Below are positions 12,342 through 21,680 of a DNA stretch of 64,000 nucleotides, piece by piece. The DNA lies in assembly GCF_003171515.1 (NCBI RefSeq), contig NC_089393.1, forward strand, positions 1,488,001 to 1,552,000. The letters are read 5' to 3'. The stretch is from Pyrenophora tritici-repentis. Taxonomy: Eukaryota > Ascomycota > Dothideomycetes > Pleosporales > Pleosporaceae. The notes beneath the pieces are model-generated. The model was not told the origin of the DNA and did no database searches. It was given only the letters and a program-made list of their open reading frames with translations. The position numbers and the translations under genes are program-made. How positions within the stretch are numbered: position 1 is the first letter of the stretch; every line of letters begins with the position of its first letter.

Positions 12342-13955
12342 ATGCAGTTGGCACACAGCGCAACAGCGGCGGTAGCAGGCATGGCTGCGCATGTCGTTTA
12401 CTTTTACAGAGGGGAGCACCATGGCAGCGGGGTGTGGTGCGTGGCTGCTTTGGGTAGTTGTATCGCCATGTCGGCGGCGGTACGATATGCAATGGGAGGA
12501 GATGGGTGTCTGACGTGGGCAGTGGCAATGACGGCGTGGTTCCTGCTAGGGCTCTACGGGAGCTTGCTTACGTACCGCATCTTCCTGCACCCGCTAAACC
12601 GCTTTCGCGGTCCTATGGCGGCGCGAATCAGTGACCTGTGGCTGTGCACGCAGCTTGGCGGTCACGATATGCACCGCCTCAGCGAGCGCCTTAGTAAGCA
12701 ATATGGCGAGTTTGTGCGCATCGGCTCTTCGACGCTGATGCTCACCCATCCTCTGGCCGTTGCCGCCATTTACGGGCCCGGCAGCCCATGCCGCAAGGCT
12801 GCCATGTACGACTTTGAGCAGCCCAACCGTGGCATAGCGACGCGTCATGAGCCGCTGCATGCTGTTCGACGACGTGTATGGAGCCGTGGATTTGGAGACA
12901 AGGCTCTCCGCACCTACGAGCCCCGTGTCGCTGCATATGTGCACATGCTGCTTGGACGACTAGCCGATGCCCGCGGTGAGCCCATCGATATGGCCCGCCT
13001 GGCAGAGGCGTTTGCCTTCGATACCATGGGCGATCTTGGCCTCGGGACCGACTTTGGCATGCTGCGCGACTCCCGCATGCACGAAGCGGTTGAACAGCTC
13101 GTCAAGGGAATGACCATTATGGGCTTAAGGTTGCCCATGTGGCTGATGCGTCTGCTCGTTGACGTCGCGCAGTCGCTGGTGCCCACCGAGGCCTCGACGG
13201 GTTTCCTGACCTTTTGCTATCACCACCTCGATCGCTTCATGGCCGACCCCAAGCGCGGCGAGCGGCCAAGCCTGATGGCCCCGCTGCTCACCTACTACGA
13301 GAACCAAGACGTCGTCGAGCGTGACCTCTCGGCTCTCCGCAACGACTGTCGCTTCATCATCATTGCTGGCAGTGACACCGTCGCAGCCACCCTGACGTTT
13401 GCCTTTTTCTATCTCGCCAAGTACCCTGAACATGCGACTCGCCTGCGTGACGAGCTGCTGCCGTTCCGCGCTCCTGACGGTACATTTTCCCATCAGCGAA
13501 TCTTTAACGCCCCCCATCTTAATGCCGTCATCAATGAGACGCTCCGCCTGCACCCGCCCGCCTCTACTATTTTACGCGAAACCCCACCCCAGGGTATTCT
13601 CGTCGGTGAAACCTTCATCCCCGGTAATATGACCGTCTTCTCTTCTCAATACGCCTTGGGCCGCTCCGATGCCATCTATCCCAAAGCTGCAGACTTCATA
13701 CCCGAGCGCTGGCACTCTCGACCTGACCTCATCAGAAACAGCGCAGCTTATGCGCCATTTTCTGTTGGCCATCACAGCTGCCTGGGCCGTCCTTTAGCGC
13801 TGATGGAAATGCGACTTACTCTCGCAGAGACCCTCTCACGATTTGAGGTGGCATTTGCGCCTGGATTTGACCCTGATCATTTCCTAGATGACGTTCATGA
13901 TTGCATGTCGTGGCATATTGGCAATCTAGATTTGACCTTTACGCCGATCGAGTAA
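12342..13955 (+). CDS. Cytochrome P450 monooxygenase (cluster oxidase 2)
   Basis: Intronless P450 of 537 residues. Two hydrophobic stretches precede the hinge (residues about 35-48 and 58-78, the latter WAVAMTAWFLLGLYGSLL), then FLHPLNRFRGPMAA. The I-helix is IIAGSDTVAATL, the K-helix INETLRLHPP (ExxR), and the haem loop FSVGHHSCLG with Cys480. The catalytic motifs are complete. Codon use is G/C-rich at third positions compared with the first P450, which is intron-containing and less GC-rich, so the two are not a recent duplication. It is divergent from the trans-ER and convergent with the SDR. Likely role: oxidation of the decalin scaffold; the exact position is unknown. Confidence 0.93.
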   Translation: MQLAHSATAAVAGMAAHVVYFYRGEHHGSGVWCVAALGSCIAMSAAVRYAMGGDGCLTWAVAMTAWFLLGLYGSLLTYRIFLHPLNRFRGPMAARISDLWLCTQLGGHDMHRLSERLSKQYGEFVRIGSSTLMLTHPLAVAAIYGPGSPCRKAAMYDFEQPNRGIATRHEPLHAVRRRVWSRGFGDKALRTYEPRVAAYVHMLLGRLADARGEPIDMARLAEAFAFDTMGDLGLGTDFGMLRDSRMHEAVEQLVKGMTIMGLRLPMWLMRLLVDVAQSLVPTEASTGFLTFCYHHLDRFMADPKRGERPSLMAPLLTYYENQDVVERDLSALRNDCRFIIIAGSDTVAATLTFAFFYLAKYPEHATRLRDELLPFRAPDGTFSHQRIFNAPHLNAVINETLRLHPPASTILRETPPQGILVGETFIPGNMTVFSSQYALGRSDAIYPKAADFIPERWHSRPDLIRNSAAYAPFSVGHHSCLGRPLALMEMRLTLAETLSRFEVAFAPGFDPDHFLDDVHDCMSWHIGNLDLTFTPIE

Positions 13956-13997
13956 AACCATCACATCAATTAACTAGCATAGTATATATAGACGGCG

Positions 13998-15159
13998 CTA
14001 CAAATATTCCTTGACTTGCTCTTCGCTCCAGTCCCAAAATGCCTTGGCATGACCGTTGCCTCCCTCGGCCTCAGTCTTGGTCGCATCGCTTAAATCACTT
14101 CGGATAGGATAGATTCTGCCCCATGGGACAACTGCAAGTGAGACTGGTTAGTAACCCTCAGAAGAAGTCGATTCTGGGTACTTACTCCACTTTCCCGAGT
14201 CTGCCAGGGTCAATGTGGGAGACAGCGCGGCGAACAGCTCGACATAGGCCCCGTATGTGGGCGGATACAGCACAGGCCTTAGCGCGAACTTGAACAGCGA
14301 GCCGCCTTCCCGGTATAGGTCCGACTTTAAGTGGCCCGGGTTGATGGGAAAACTTGCGATGCCATCATCAGCATAGCGCCGTGCGAATTCCACACCATGC
14401 AGCCAATTGCCAGATTTGCTTAGACCATAACGCTCCAGCGGCGACATTAGTGGCCAGTAGTCCACAAATTCAGAAGAGAGTCCGCGTCCCTTTTCACCAA
14501 TTGTCTCTGTGCCCATAGACGATACCCATACCACGCGCACGGCAGCAGGCGGCTCCCGACTTGCCGTCGTGGAGAGCACTCCAGTCAACAAGCGAGTAAA
14601 CAAGAACGGGGCCAGTACGTTGACACCTAGGTGGATTTCATGGCCTTGCGCTGTTCGAGCCTTGCCGTCTGTGTCGTGGAGTGCTTGCACACCTGCATTA
14701 TTGATGAGCCCATGCAAGTTAGTTTCTAGCGAGAGAAACTGTTCCGCAGACTTGCGCACTGCCATCAGATCTGGTAGATCGAGTGGTAACAGAACAAGAT
14801 CGCCTGCTGACGTGAGCGCCGATTCTTGGATCGATGTCATGGCTGCGGATGCCTTGTGTCCTGGCCGTGCCGCCATGTATACCTTTGCGTTCTTCGCATA
14901 TAGAATCCGCGCAGCTTCTTTGCCCACACCCGAGCTGGAGCCCGTCACTATGAAAACCTGTTGAGAACGTTATTACGTGTTGTTTGGGCGATTGGCAATT
15001 GGCTGGACATTGTTTTCTACACACCTTGCCAGTCAAATCAGGTACCTGCTCCTCAGTGTATGTCGGCTTGGGTGGAAACATCTGCGTCCACATGCTTCCC
15101 ATCGACTGGGACCCAGCTTCCGGTCTCTTTGCATGGCTCGGTGCTTGCGCTGGTGCCAT
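13998..15159 (-). CDS. sthC: Short-chain dehydrogenase/reductase
   Basis: NAD(P)H-dependent SDR of 346 residues in three exons (15159-15025, 14957-14186, 14131-13998); the introns of 67 and 54 bp are GT-AG. The cofactor motif TGSSSGVG starts at residue 50 right after the first splice, NNAG follows, and the catalytic pair is Tyr222-Lys226 in YGLSKSG with VVWVSSMG before it. The C-terminus reads GKWIVPWGR, usual for fungal SDRs of the retinol-dehydrogenase-like group. The final exon would be missed without the second intron. The ATG at 15159 is preferred over one at 15249 because it starts directly on the conserved N-terminal region. In betaenone-type pathways the SDR reduces dehydroprobetaenone I to probetaenone I; that role is inferred here. 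Confidence 0.9.
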
Positions 15160-15757
15160 GGTGTCGGTCCGTGGGGCTGTCGATGAATGGCGTGCTGAAA
15201 ACTTCGATGTAACAATTGCTCTTAATTCCGAGATACACCCAACTCTCATGTGTCGCAGTCTTTTGTCATACAGACGGGTAGTAATAAGGAAGGTAAGGAG
15301 ATCAATTGAATACAGCTCGTTTTTCTGTTTATTCAGCCCTGCTTACCGCCGCTTTGATGAGGAGTTTACTTCGGTGGCATGCACTTCTCGGCACTGTCCG
15401 AAAGCGTACTTTCCCAATTGAGCAGTTGACACCGAATGTATCGACGCACTCGGAAATAGATCGTTCATTGTCCACATATGGCAGTTGATGGCGATTCCGC
15501 GCCGATTACAGACTGCCATGCAATCTGTCAGCCACGCTTTCGACCGTGGCGTACACGTAACAAGCCTAGCTCGTGTAGTCAGGGGGAGATGATAAATCAT
15601 AGAATCATGGGGGTGTAACGAGGTACAAGCGGAGAGTGAGTGATATCGGATCTGTAAGCAATACTTAAGCTGCTCAGAAGGAGAGCCTGCTACATTGTGG
15701 TCAGGTGGAAGCGGCTGCATTTGATACAGCAACATTGTCTCTCAATCGCTCTCCTAG
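15160..15757. promoter_or_regulatory. Divergent promoter (SDR / FAD oxidoreductase)
   Basis: This 598-bp stretch between two divergent start codons has no convincing coding potential. It contains CTCGGAAAT near 15449 and other TCG/CGA half sites that a Zn2Cys6 regulator could use. No repeat or mobile element was seen in it. Confidence 0.5.
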
Positions 15758-17581
15758 ATGGTCTGCCTCACGACCCTGTTACTGCTGGCGCCCGGCGTCT
15801 ATGCAGGTGCAGTCTTTGGTCGACAGGAACAAGCTGCCAACTCTAGCTGCAAAGCCATCCCAGGCGACAACACCTGGCCATCGCAGCAAGCTTGGGGTCA
15901 GTTGAACCAAACCATTGGCGGTCGTCTGATTGAGACAGTTCCCCAGGCGGCTATATGCCACCCAGGAGGCTATGCGGGTCTCTCCCAGAATCAAACAGCA
16001 TGCGACTCACTAAAAAAGGAATGGGATTACCCCAAAGCATTGTAAGTGGCTTGGTCATTTGATCACTCAGCGTCTATTTGGGAAGCAAGCCGCTAACAGA
16101 AAGAATCGCATAGCCTATCTAAGGCATCCGAGATAATGAATCCCTTCTTCCAAAACACGTCCTGCAGCCCCTACTACCGCACAGATCAACCCTGCACGCT
16201 AGGCAAACTTGTCAGCTACGCTGTCCCGGTGGAGAGCCCCGCCGACGTCGTCGCTGCCATCAACTTCACGCAGACGCACAATGTACGCCTCGTCATCAAG
16301 AACACGGGTCACGATTGGCTGGGAAAGTCGACCGGCACAGGCGGCCTCTCACTCTGGACGCATAATCTAAAGGCCAAGCAAGTTTTGAACTACACCAGCA
16401 CGCACTACGCAGGTCCTGCTATCAAAGTGGGGGCTGGCGTTACGGGCGGCGAAGCACTCACTCACGCGAGCAAATCTGGATACAGGCTTGTCTCTGGAGA
16501 TTGTCCAACAGTCGGTTATGCGGGGGGTTACTCGTCTGGCGGTGGTCACGGTCTACTCAACAGCGTGCATGGTCTCGCCGCAGACAACGTTCTCGAATGG
16601 GAAGTCGTCACTGCAGATGGCCGACATCTCATCGCCAGTCCAGAGCAAAACTCTGATCTTTACTGGGCCATGTCGGGCGGCGGCGGGGGAACCTTTGCCG
16701 TTGCACTAAGTATGACGGCCAGATTGCATCCTGACGGTATCGTTGGTGCGGCAAGTTTAAGCTTCAACGCCACATCCGCCCCAAGTAACACTTCCTTTGT
16801 ATCTGCGCTGAACGCGTGGTGGAAATTCCTCCCTTCTCTCGTTGATGCGGGTGCAACACCTTCTTGGAACGTCTACACAGGTCACTTCCTCGTCCCCAAT
16901 ACTACTGCGCCCGGGAGAACAGCTGCAGACATGGACACGCTGTATTTACCCTATCTATCCGAACTCAAGCGCCTCAACATTCCCTACACTTATACTTCGT
17001 ACTCAGCACCCAACTATTTCCAACATTACAATGACACAGACGGGCCACTCCCATACGGGCCCTATCAGGCATCCCAACTTTTCAACAGCCGTCTCATTCC
17101 CCGCAACATCTCGGACGACCCATCCGAACTAATCGCCACAATGCTATCAATGAGCGCTTTCGATCCAGCCGCAAACTGGCAGTTTGGATGCCTCGGCATA
17201 AATATCAATTCATCATCCATTTCCAATGCAGTAACCCCGCACTGGCGCTCTGCCATCGCTATTTGTCTAGAATTCAGCCTCTACAACTGGACCGTTCCGG
17301 AAGATGTCATGGTGAAGCGCAGGGTGGATTTGGCGGCTGTGATACATCCAGCAGTCGAAAAGGTGACGGTGGGAGGGGGTGCTTATTTAAATGAGGCGGA
17401 TCCATTGGTCTATCCAGAGGGAGATAGTGCAAAGTGGCAGGAAGCGTTCTATGGGAGTACTTATGAGAGATTGAGGGAGGTGAAGAGGACATGGGATCCG
17501 AGGGGGGTGTTTTATTCGTATTCGGCTGTGGGCAGTGAGGACTGGGTGCAGGATGGGGAGGGAAGGTTATGTAGGGTATGA
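15758..17581 (+). CDS. sthB: Secreted berberine-bridge-like FAD-linked oxidoreductase
   Basis: FAD-binding PCMH/BBE-like enzyme of 583 residues in two exons (15758-16041 and 16114-17581, 72-bp intron). The first 18 or so residues are a signal peptide (MVCLTTLLLLAPGVYAGA), and several N-x-S/T sequons fit passage through the secretory pathway. Both covalent flavin attachment sites are present: His161 in NTGHDW and Cys225 in GDCPTVG, followed by the glycine-rich GGYSSGGGHG. The C-terminal BBE segment ends with DPRGVFYSY. In stemphyloxin II biosynthesis the homologue catalyses an intramolecular aldol reaction of betaenone C to form the bridged tricycle, an unusual job for a flavoprotein. A plain oxidase acting on the same scaffold is the alternative. 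Convergent with the regulator gene. Confidence 0.93.
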
Positions 17582-17690
17582 GGGCTGCTGCTGCTGATGA
17601 TGGGAAATGGAATGTATATCTACAGCTATCGTGGCACTCATCTTCTAGATACAATACCCATAGCTTTTGCTTCGTAGTAAGAATCAATAT

Positions 17691-17818
17691 CAGACTCCGC
17701 AACAATCAATCGATTGACATGATTGATTCCTATATAGGTTAAAGAATTACTTCATTAGGCAGCCTTTAACCTAGATAGGAATCAATCATGCCGATCCGAT
17801 TGATTGTTGCGGAGTCTG
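17691..17818. mobile_element. hAT-type MITE (foldback element)
   Basis: 128-bp element whose two halves are inverted copies of each other: it starts CAGACTCCGCAACAATCAAT and ends with the complement, with arms of nearly 60 bp that would fold into one long hairpin. It is flanked by a perfect 8-bp duplication ATCAATAT (17683-17690 and 17819-17826), the signature of hAT transposition. The outer 20 bases equal those of the autonomous hAT at 47063-50257. It lies between the convergent FAD-enzyme and regulator genes. Confidence 0.95.
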
Positions 17819-17819
17819 A

Positions 17820-19088
17820 TCAATATACCCTAGTCAAACCCTCTATATTCACCCTCAACGACTCCACACTTCTCACCCAATTCCCCGTCCCAAACCACCC
17901 CAGCTCACATCTTTCCCTCTTCCCCGCACTTAGCATATTCGTCCAACTCGCACTCAACAATCCATAGATATTATCGTTGCCGCACTCAGACACCCTCAGC
18001 TCCGCCGGCATCCCCAGCAACCACTTCATCGTCTCGAAATGATGCGTTATAGCCAGCACCAAAATCTTGATTTGAAGCGAGACTTCGTGAACAGGTAGCC
18101 CGGCGAGGTTAAGCTCAGGTAGAATCTGGAGGGTGGATGCAGCGGCGCTGGAAGAAGATGACGGAGAAGAAGAAAGCGAATGCGTGATTAATTCGAGGGC
18201 AAGATTGGAGAGAAGGATGTTGAAGAGGTCGACGATGCGGAAGAAGCATGACGTTAGGTTGAGGACACAGAGGAAAGTGAGAGTTGGCGGGGAAGTAGTA
18301 GTGGTACTATCCTGATGTTGCTCGGCGCTATTACTGAGGTGTTGTAGGATATGAATATAAGCCTCTGTGATCTGTAACACGCCGCCGAGTGCGTCGGATA
18401 TACTGGGGCAAGAGTTTTGCACCGAGGTGTCAGATGTGGTGGTTTGCCGGTGGAGGTGCGTGTTTAGTTGCCGGCAGAGTTCGAGGTTGAGCTGGGAGAG
18501 CTGCATATCGCCTTCAATTTGTTGCTGCATTTCGGCGCTGTATCTCCCAGTGTTTGCTTTTTGGCTGTCGTGCAGCGAAGATGGAGTGTCTGTGGGATGC
18601 GCGTTCTGAGCGGTCCCGCACAGATCAACCAAGATACTGGGGTCGTGGTCTTTGTATAGCGATGAATCCCAAAGACCTTCCAGATTTTCATTCGGACTCT
18701 GCGATATGTTTCCGGGGTCGAAGTCCGGAAATGAAGGGAACACATGATGTTCATCAAGGAGCGACCAAGACTGTGCATTCGGCTCTTCTGTCGCTGGACC
18801 CAAGTTTGTCGAGCTTATCGATAGGATGCTTTCTGGTGTCGGTAATGAAGTTTCCTGCATTACCCGGGTATCCGAGCCGGACTCGCATAGTGTGCTGTCT
18901 GTTGGCATGCTGTGTTTCTGAGAACGGCCTCTCGGTCTTGTGTAACTTGTCACACAAGGGATACCCGCGCGGAGACACCTTCCGCAAGCTTTTGTATCAT
19001 CGTCATTAGCGGGACAGCGCAACTTTTGCTTCCTACATCGGTTGCACGAAGAACGTTTTGATGTTGCGAAAAAGGAGATTGTTGACAT
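17820..19088 (-). CDS. sthR: Zn2Cys6 transcription factor (AflR-like cluster regulator)
   Basis: Intronless 422-residue protein, probably the pathway-specific activator of the cluster. The binuclear zinc cluster uses Cys15, 18, 25, 35, 38 and 45 (spacing C-x2-C-x6-C-x9-C-x2-C-x6-C), with the basic segment RKQKLR between the second and third Cys. A Ser/Thr-rich linker follows, then helical AflR-type regulatory sequence around LNLELCRQLNTHLHRQ. Its TGA stop (17822-17820) lies inside the 8-bp target duplication of the adjacent MITE, so the insertion left the coding sequence intact but replaced the immediate 3' flank. The upstream side is closed off by transposons only 418 bp away. Confidence 0.9.
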   Translation of the reverse strand: MSTISFFATSKRSSCNRCRKQKLRCPANDDDTKACGRCLRAGIPCVTSYTRPRGRSQKHSMPTDSTLCESGSDTRVMQETSLPTPESILSISSTNLGPATEEPNAQSWSLLDEHHVFPSFPDFDPGNISQSPNENLEGLWDSSLYKDHDPSILVDLCGTAQNAHPTDTPSSLHDSQKANTGRYSAEMQQQIEGDMQLSQLNLELCRQLNTHLHRQTTTSDTSVQNSCPSISDALGGVLQITEAYIHILQHLSNSAEQHQDSTTTTSPPTLTFLCVLNLTSCFFRIVDLFNILLSNLALELITHSLSSSPSSSSSAAASTLQILPELNLAGLPVHEVSLQIKILVLAITHHFETMKWLLGMPAELRVSECGNDNIYGLLSASWTNMLSAGKRERCELGWFGTGNWVRSVESLRVNIEGLTRVY

Positions 19089-19506
19089 AACAAATGAAGG
19101 GATGAAGGCTAGAATGAGTACAGATAGATGGAGGAAACAGAATCTTGAATTCTAAAAATATCGGTGTTTCTTTAGTATAAAAGCCCAGACACTTTGATTT
19201 GGAGTATGTACGTGTTGGAGAAAGCGAGACGATCTGCTTGGGATCTGCCTAGGAATGCCATGGACTTTACTCATGTGTGAAGTGCGTTTGAAGTTCTTAG
19301 CGTCTCCAGGGCTGTGTTCGCGCCAAGCGGTCACCGAAGCCCCACGTCTTGCGACGAACGCGTACCGGTATCTCCATTTGCGAATACGCGCCTAGTAGAC
19401 CGGATTTGTTCCAGTATCGATAAACATACTCAGTAGAGCACGTATTCGGTGCAGCCGAAAAAGTTCCCGTTGGGCGCCGCAAATTCGCGATCAAAGAGAA
19501 CCACTA
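19089..19506. promoter_or_regulatory. Promoter of the Zn2Cys6 regulator, truncated by a transposon
   Basis: 418 bp lie between the regulator start codon and the pogo composite. No coding sequence or repeat is evident. It is the only native upstream DNA the regulator has before the transposon island, so any more distal control elements are displaced by at least 4.2 kb. Confidence 0.5.
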
Positions 19507-19557
19507 ACGTGTCCGTGCGCGTGATGCGCGGATTCGCGTGATGCGCGGGGAACACCA
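19507..19557 (+). repeat. Left terminal inverted repeat of pogo copy A
   Basis: 51 bp: ACGTGTCC terminus, then two direct copies of the 13-mer GCGTGATGCGCGG separated by ATTC, then GGAACACCA. Doubled sites of this kind are usual transposase-binding sites. Preceded by TA. Confidence 0.9.
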
Positions 19558-19658
19558 TATCCACTACTTCAAAAATGAAGCTATTAAGCCACGTATATAA
19601 GCTGTTATTATACGAATTTATAGAGGGGGAGTAATTAGATGCTTGCGATCAACTTGTA

Positions 19659-21515
19659 CTATCTATATTTTGATGGGAGGTTGACGTTGCGGCCACGTGA
19701 TGTGAGCTTTGATGGAGGAGCTGGAGGCTCTTCTTGAACTTGAGCACCAGCGCGAGCAGCCTCAACGCGTTTTTGACGCTTGTTGTTCGATGAGGTAGCT
19801 GCTGAAGCTCTCCTCTTTCCCTTTTGGGGTAGTTGTATAGCTTTAGCAGCGTCTCTCTCCTCCTTCTGGCGCGCGCGTTCAGCTGCTTTCTCAGCTCGCT
19901 CAAGCTCCCTCATCTCCTTGAGTCTCTGCCTCTCCACACGCCTCTCCTCGAGCTCATCTTGACGCTGCAGTCGAGCCTCCTCGCGCTGCTTCTTGGACCG
20001 TGCTTTTTGGAGTTTCTCCTCCGTCTCATCTCGCTCCCGTACTGCTTCTCTAGCTCGAGCCTCACGCAGCTTGCGAGGAGACCAGAAGACAGAGCCACCG
20101 TGATACTCCTGGCGCTGTTGAAGGTCAAGAGCTTTGCCCTTCTTCCTGTGCTTCTTTTTATGTTGAAGAGCCTCCTTTAAGCCCTCGTTCTCATGCTTTA
20201 AAAGCTCATACTGCACAGAGAGATGGTGAACGCTTGAGCGCAGCTTTCTTGCCTCATACTGATGGCTATCATTAACAGCAGCTCGTACTAGCCGATCGAG
20301 CTTTCTCCAGTCATGATCAGAGAGCCCTGACGATGAGCTTCTCTCAGCTTCTGGCGTGCTAGCAAATCTACGAAGGATAACGTTGGCATCCATCGGCCAG
20401 ATCCCAGTGGCTTCGAAGGCCTTCAATATGAGGCTCTCTGTGAAGGAGGATATCCAGGCGCTCCAGAAGAGCGGGAAGAAGTCCCCTTTCTTGATTGGAA
20501 TAAGGCCTTGAGCCTTATGGAGATGGTTAGTGAGCTCGTTAGAGTAGGCTTGAGAGAGTGGCTTGAACAGCACTACATCTAGCGGCTGGAGCGTATGGGT
20601 CGAATGGGGAGGAAGGATCATGAGGAGGATCCTATGGCGATCGCAGTACTTAATAAACTCCATCGTGAGGTGAGATCCATGGCCATCAAGGATGAGCAAT
20701 CTCCATCTACCTGATCGTTGCTTTGTAGAGCGATCAAACACCTGCTCCAGCCAAGCTAGGCCTACGTTATCATTTGACCAGCCTGTTGGAGATGATGAGA
20801 CAAAGACCTCATGTTCTCCTGCCTTGATATCTTCTACCCAACTCGATCGTATAGCTCCATTTTTAGCTGCGTAGATAAGGGCTGGAGGCAGCGAGCTCCC
20901 ATCAGCGCAGCAGCAGGCCAGGACTGTCAGAAACTCGCGTGATCCATCCTGGAGAGATGCTCGAACCTCCTTCTTCTCCCATTGACGCCTGCTGAATATC
21001 CTCTTACTTCTGCCTATCAAGCCAATTAAGAAGCCCTTCTCATCCATATTGTATATATCTCGAGCCTCTAGGTGATATTCGGTGATCTTTCGATGCAGCA
21101 GCTCGAAGTAGAGTCTATACTTTGACTCAGAATCAGCCAGGTGGCGCGTACGATCCATGGCGCTGGTCCACTTTGAGATGAGATGGATCTCGTGTCGGTT
21201 GATGAAGCGAGTAACCCAGCTCTCGCTGAGCTGCTGATGGGCTACTTCTGATGAGAAATTCCTGATCATCTCTCGTGTAGGAGGAATGCCTCGCTTTGTG
21301 AGCTTTTCGATATATCTCACAAGCTCTAGCTCTTGTTGTGGGTTGAGTTTCTGCTGGTTGAAGTTCTTGTCTCTTTCTGAGCTTGTCTGGCCCTGGTGCC
21401 TTCGGGTCAACGTAGATCTCACAACACCATGCTTAGCAGCAATTTTAGTATACGAGAACTGTTCTCCTGGCTCTAGATTTTCAATATCTTCAATCGCAGC
21501 TTGAATTGGGTCCAT
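19659..21515 (-). CDS. Pogo/Fot1-type DDE transposase, copy A
   Basis: Intact 618-residue transposase. Residues 1-60 are a psq-type helix-turn-helix (around KIAAKHGVVRSTLTRRHQG), then a CENP-B-type DNA-binding domain, then the DDE-1 catalytic core with acidic residues in YNMDEKG, LILDGHGSH and LQPLDVV. The last 150 residues are a highly charged coiled coil and a basic tail ending RGRNVNLPSKYR. The core is nearly identical to copy B, while residues 1-60 match only about one third. No disabling mutation was seen, so it may still be active. Confidence 0.95.
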   Translation of the reverse strand: MDPIQAAIEDIENLEPGEQFSYTKIAAKHGVVRSTLTRRHQGQTSSERDKNFNQQKLNPQQELELVRYIEKLTKRGIPPTREMIRNFSSEVAHQQLSESWVTRFINRHEIHLISKWTSAMDRTRHLADSESKYRLYFELLHRKITEYHLEARDIYNMDEKGFLIGLIGRSKRIFSRRQWEKKEVRASLQDGSREFLTVLACCCADGSSLPPALIYAAKNGAIRSSWVEDIKAGEHEVFVSSSPTGWSNDNVGLAWLEQVFDRSTKQRSGRWRLLILDGHGSHLTMEFIKYCDRHRILLMILPPHSTHTLQPLDVVLFKPLSQAYSNELTNHLHKAQGLIPIKKGDFFPLFWSAWISSFTESLILKAFEATGIWPMDANVILRRFASTPEAERSSSSGLSDHDWRKLDRLVRAAVNDSHQYEARKLRSSVHHLSVQYELLKHENEGLKEALQHKKKHRKKGKALDLQQRQEYHGGSVFWSPRKLREARAREAVRERDETEEKLQKARSKKQREEARLQRQDELEERRVERQRLKEMRELERAEKAAERARQKEERDAAKAIQLPQKGKRRASAATSSNNKRQKRVEAARAGAQVQEEPPAPPSKLTSRGRNVNLPSKYR

Positions 21516-21562
21516 ATTGGTGGAGTTAACGTGTGTTGAAGGTGAAGGGGTTTGACGTGTTT

Positions 21563-21633
21563 TGGTGTTCCCCGCGCATCACGCGAATCCGCGCATCACG
21601 CGCACGGATTCGCAGCGCGCACGCCGAACACCA
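21563..21633. repeat. Fused inner inverted repeats of pogo copies A and B
   Basis: The right repeat of A (21563-21608) keeps 46 of 51 bp and lacks its terminal CACGT. The left repeat of B (21600-21633) keeps the inner 34 bp and lacks ACGTG plus one 13-mer. They overlap at GCGCACGGA, which both repeats contain. This looks like a recombination at short shared sequence that joined two elements head to head. Confidence 0.85.
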
Positions 21634-21680
21634 AAACACTGAAACACCTACAAACTTCAACGCGTCATAACTCAACCAGC

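Noticed and set aside
15160..15249. Upstream ATG at 15249 extending the SDR by 30 residues
   Set aside because: The extension has no resemblance to SDR N-termini, and the ATG at 15159 starts the compact conserved region.
21552..21680. Longer N-terminus for pogo transposase copy B
   Set aside because: It would translate the terminal inverted repeat; copy A starts at the position equivalent to 21681.
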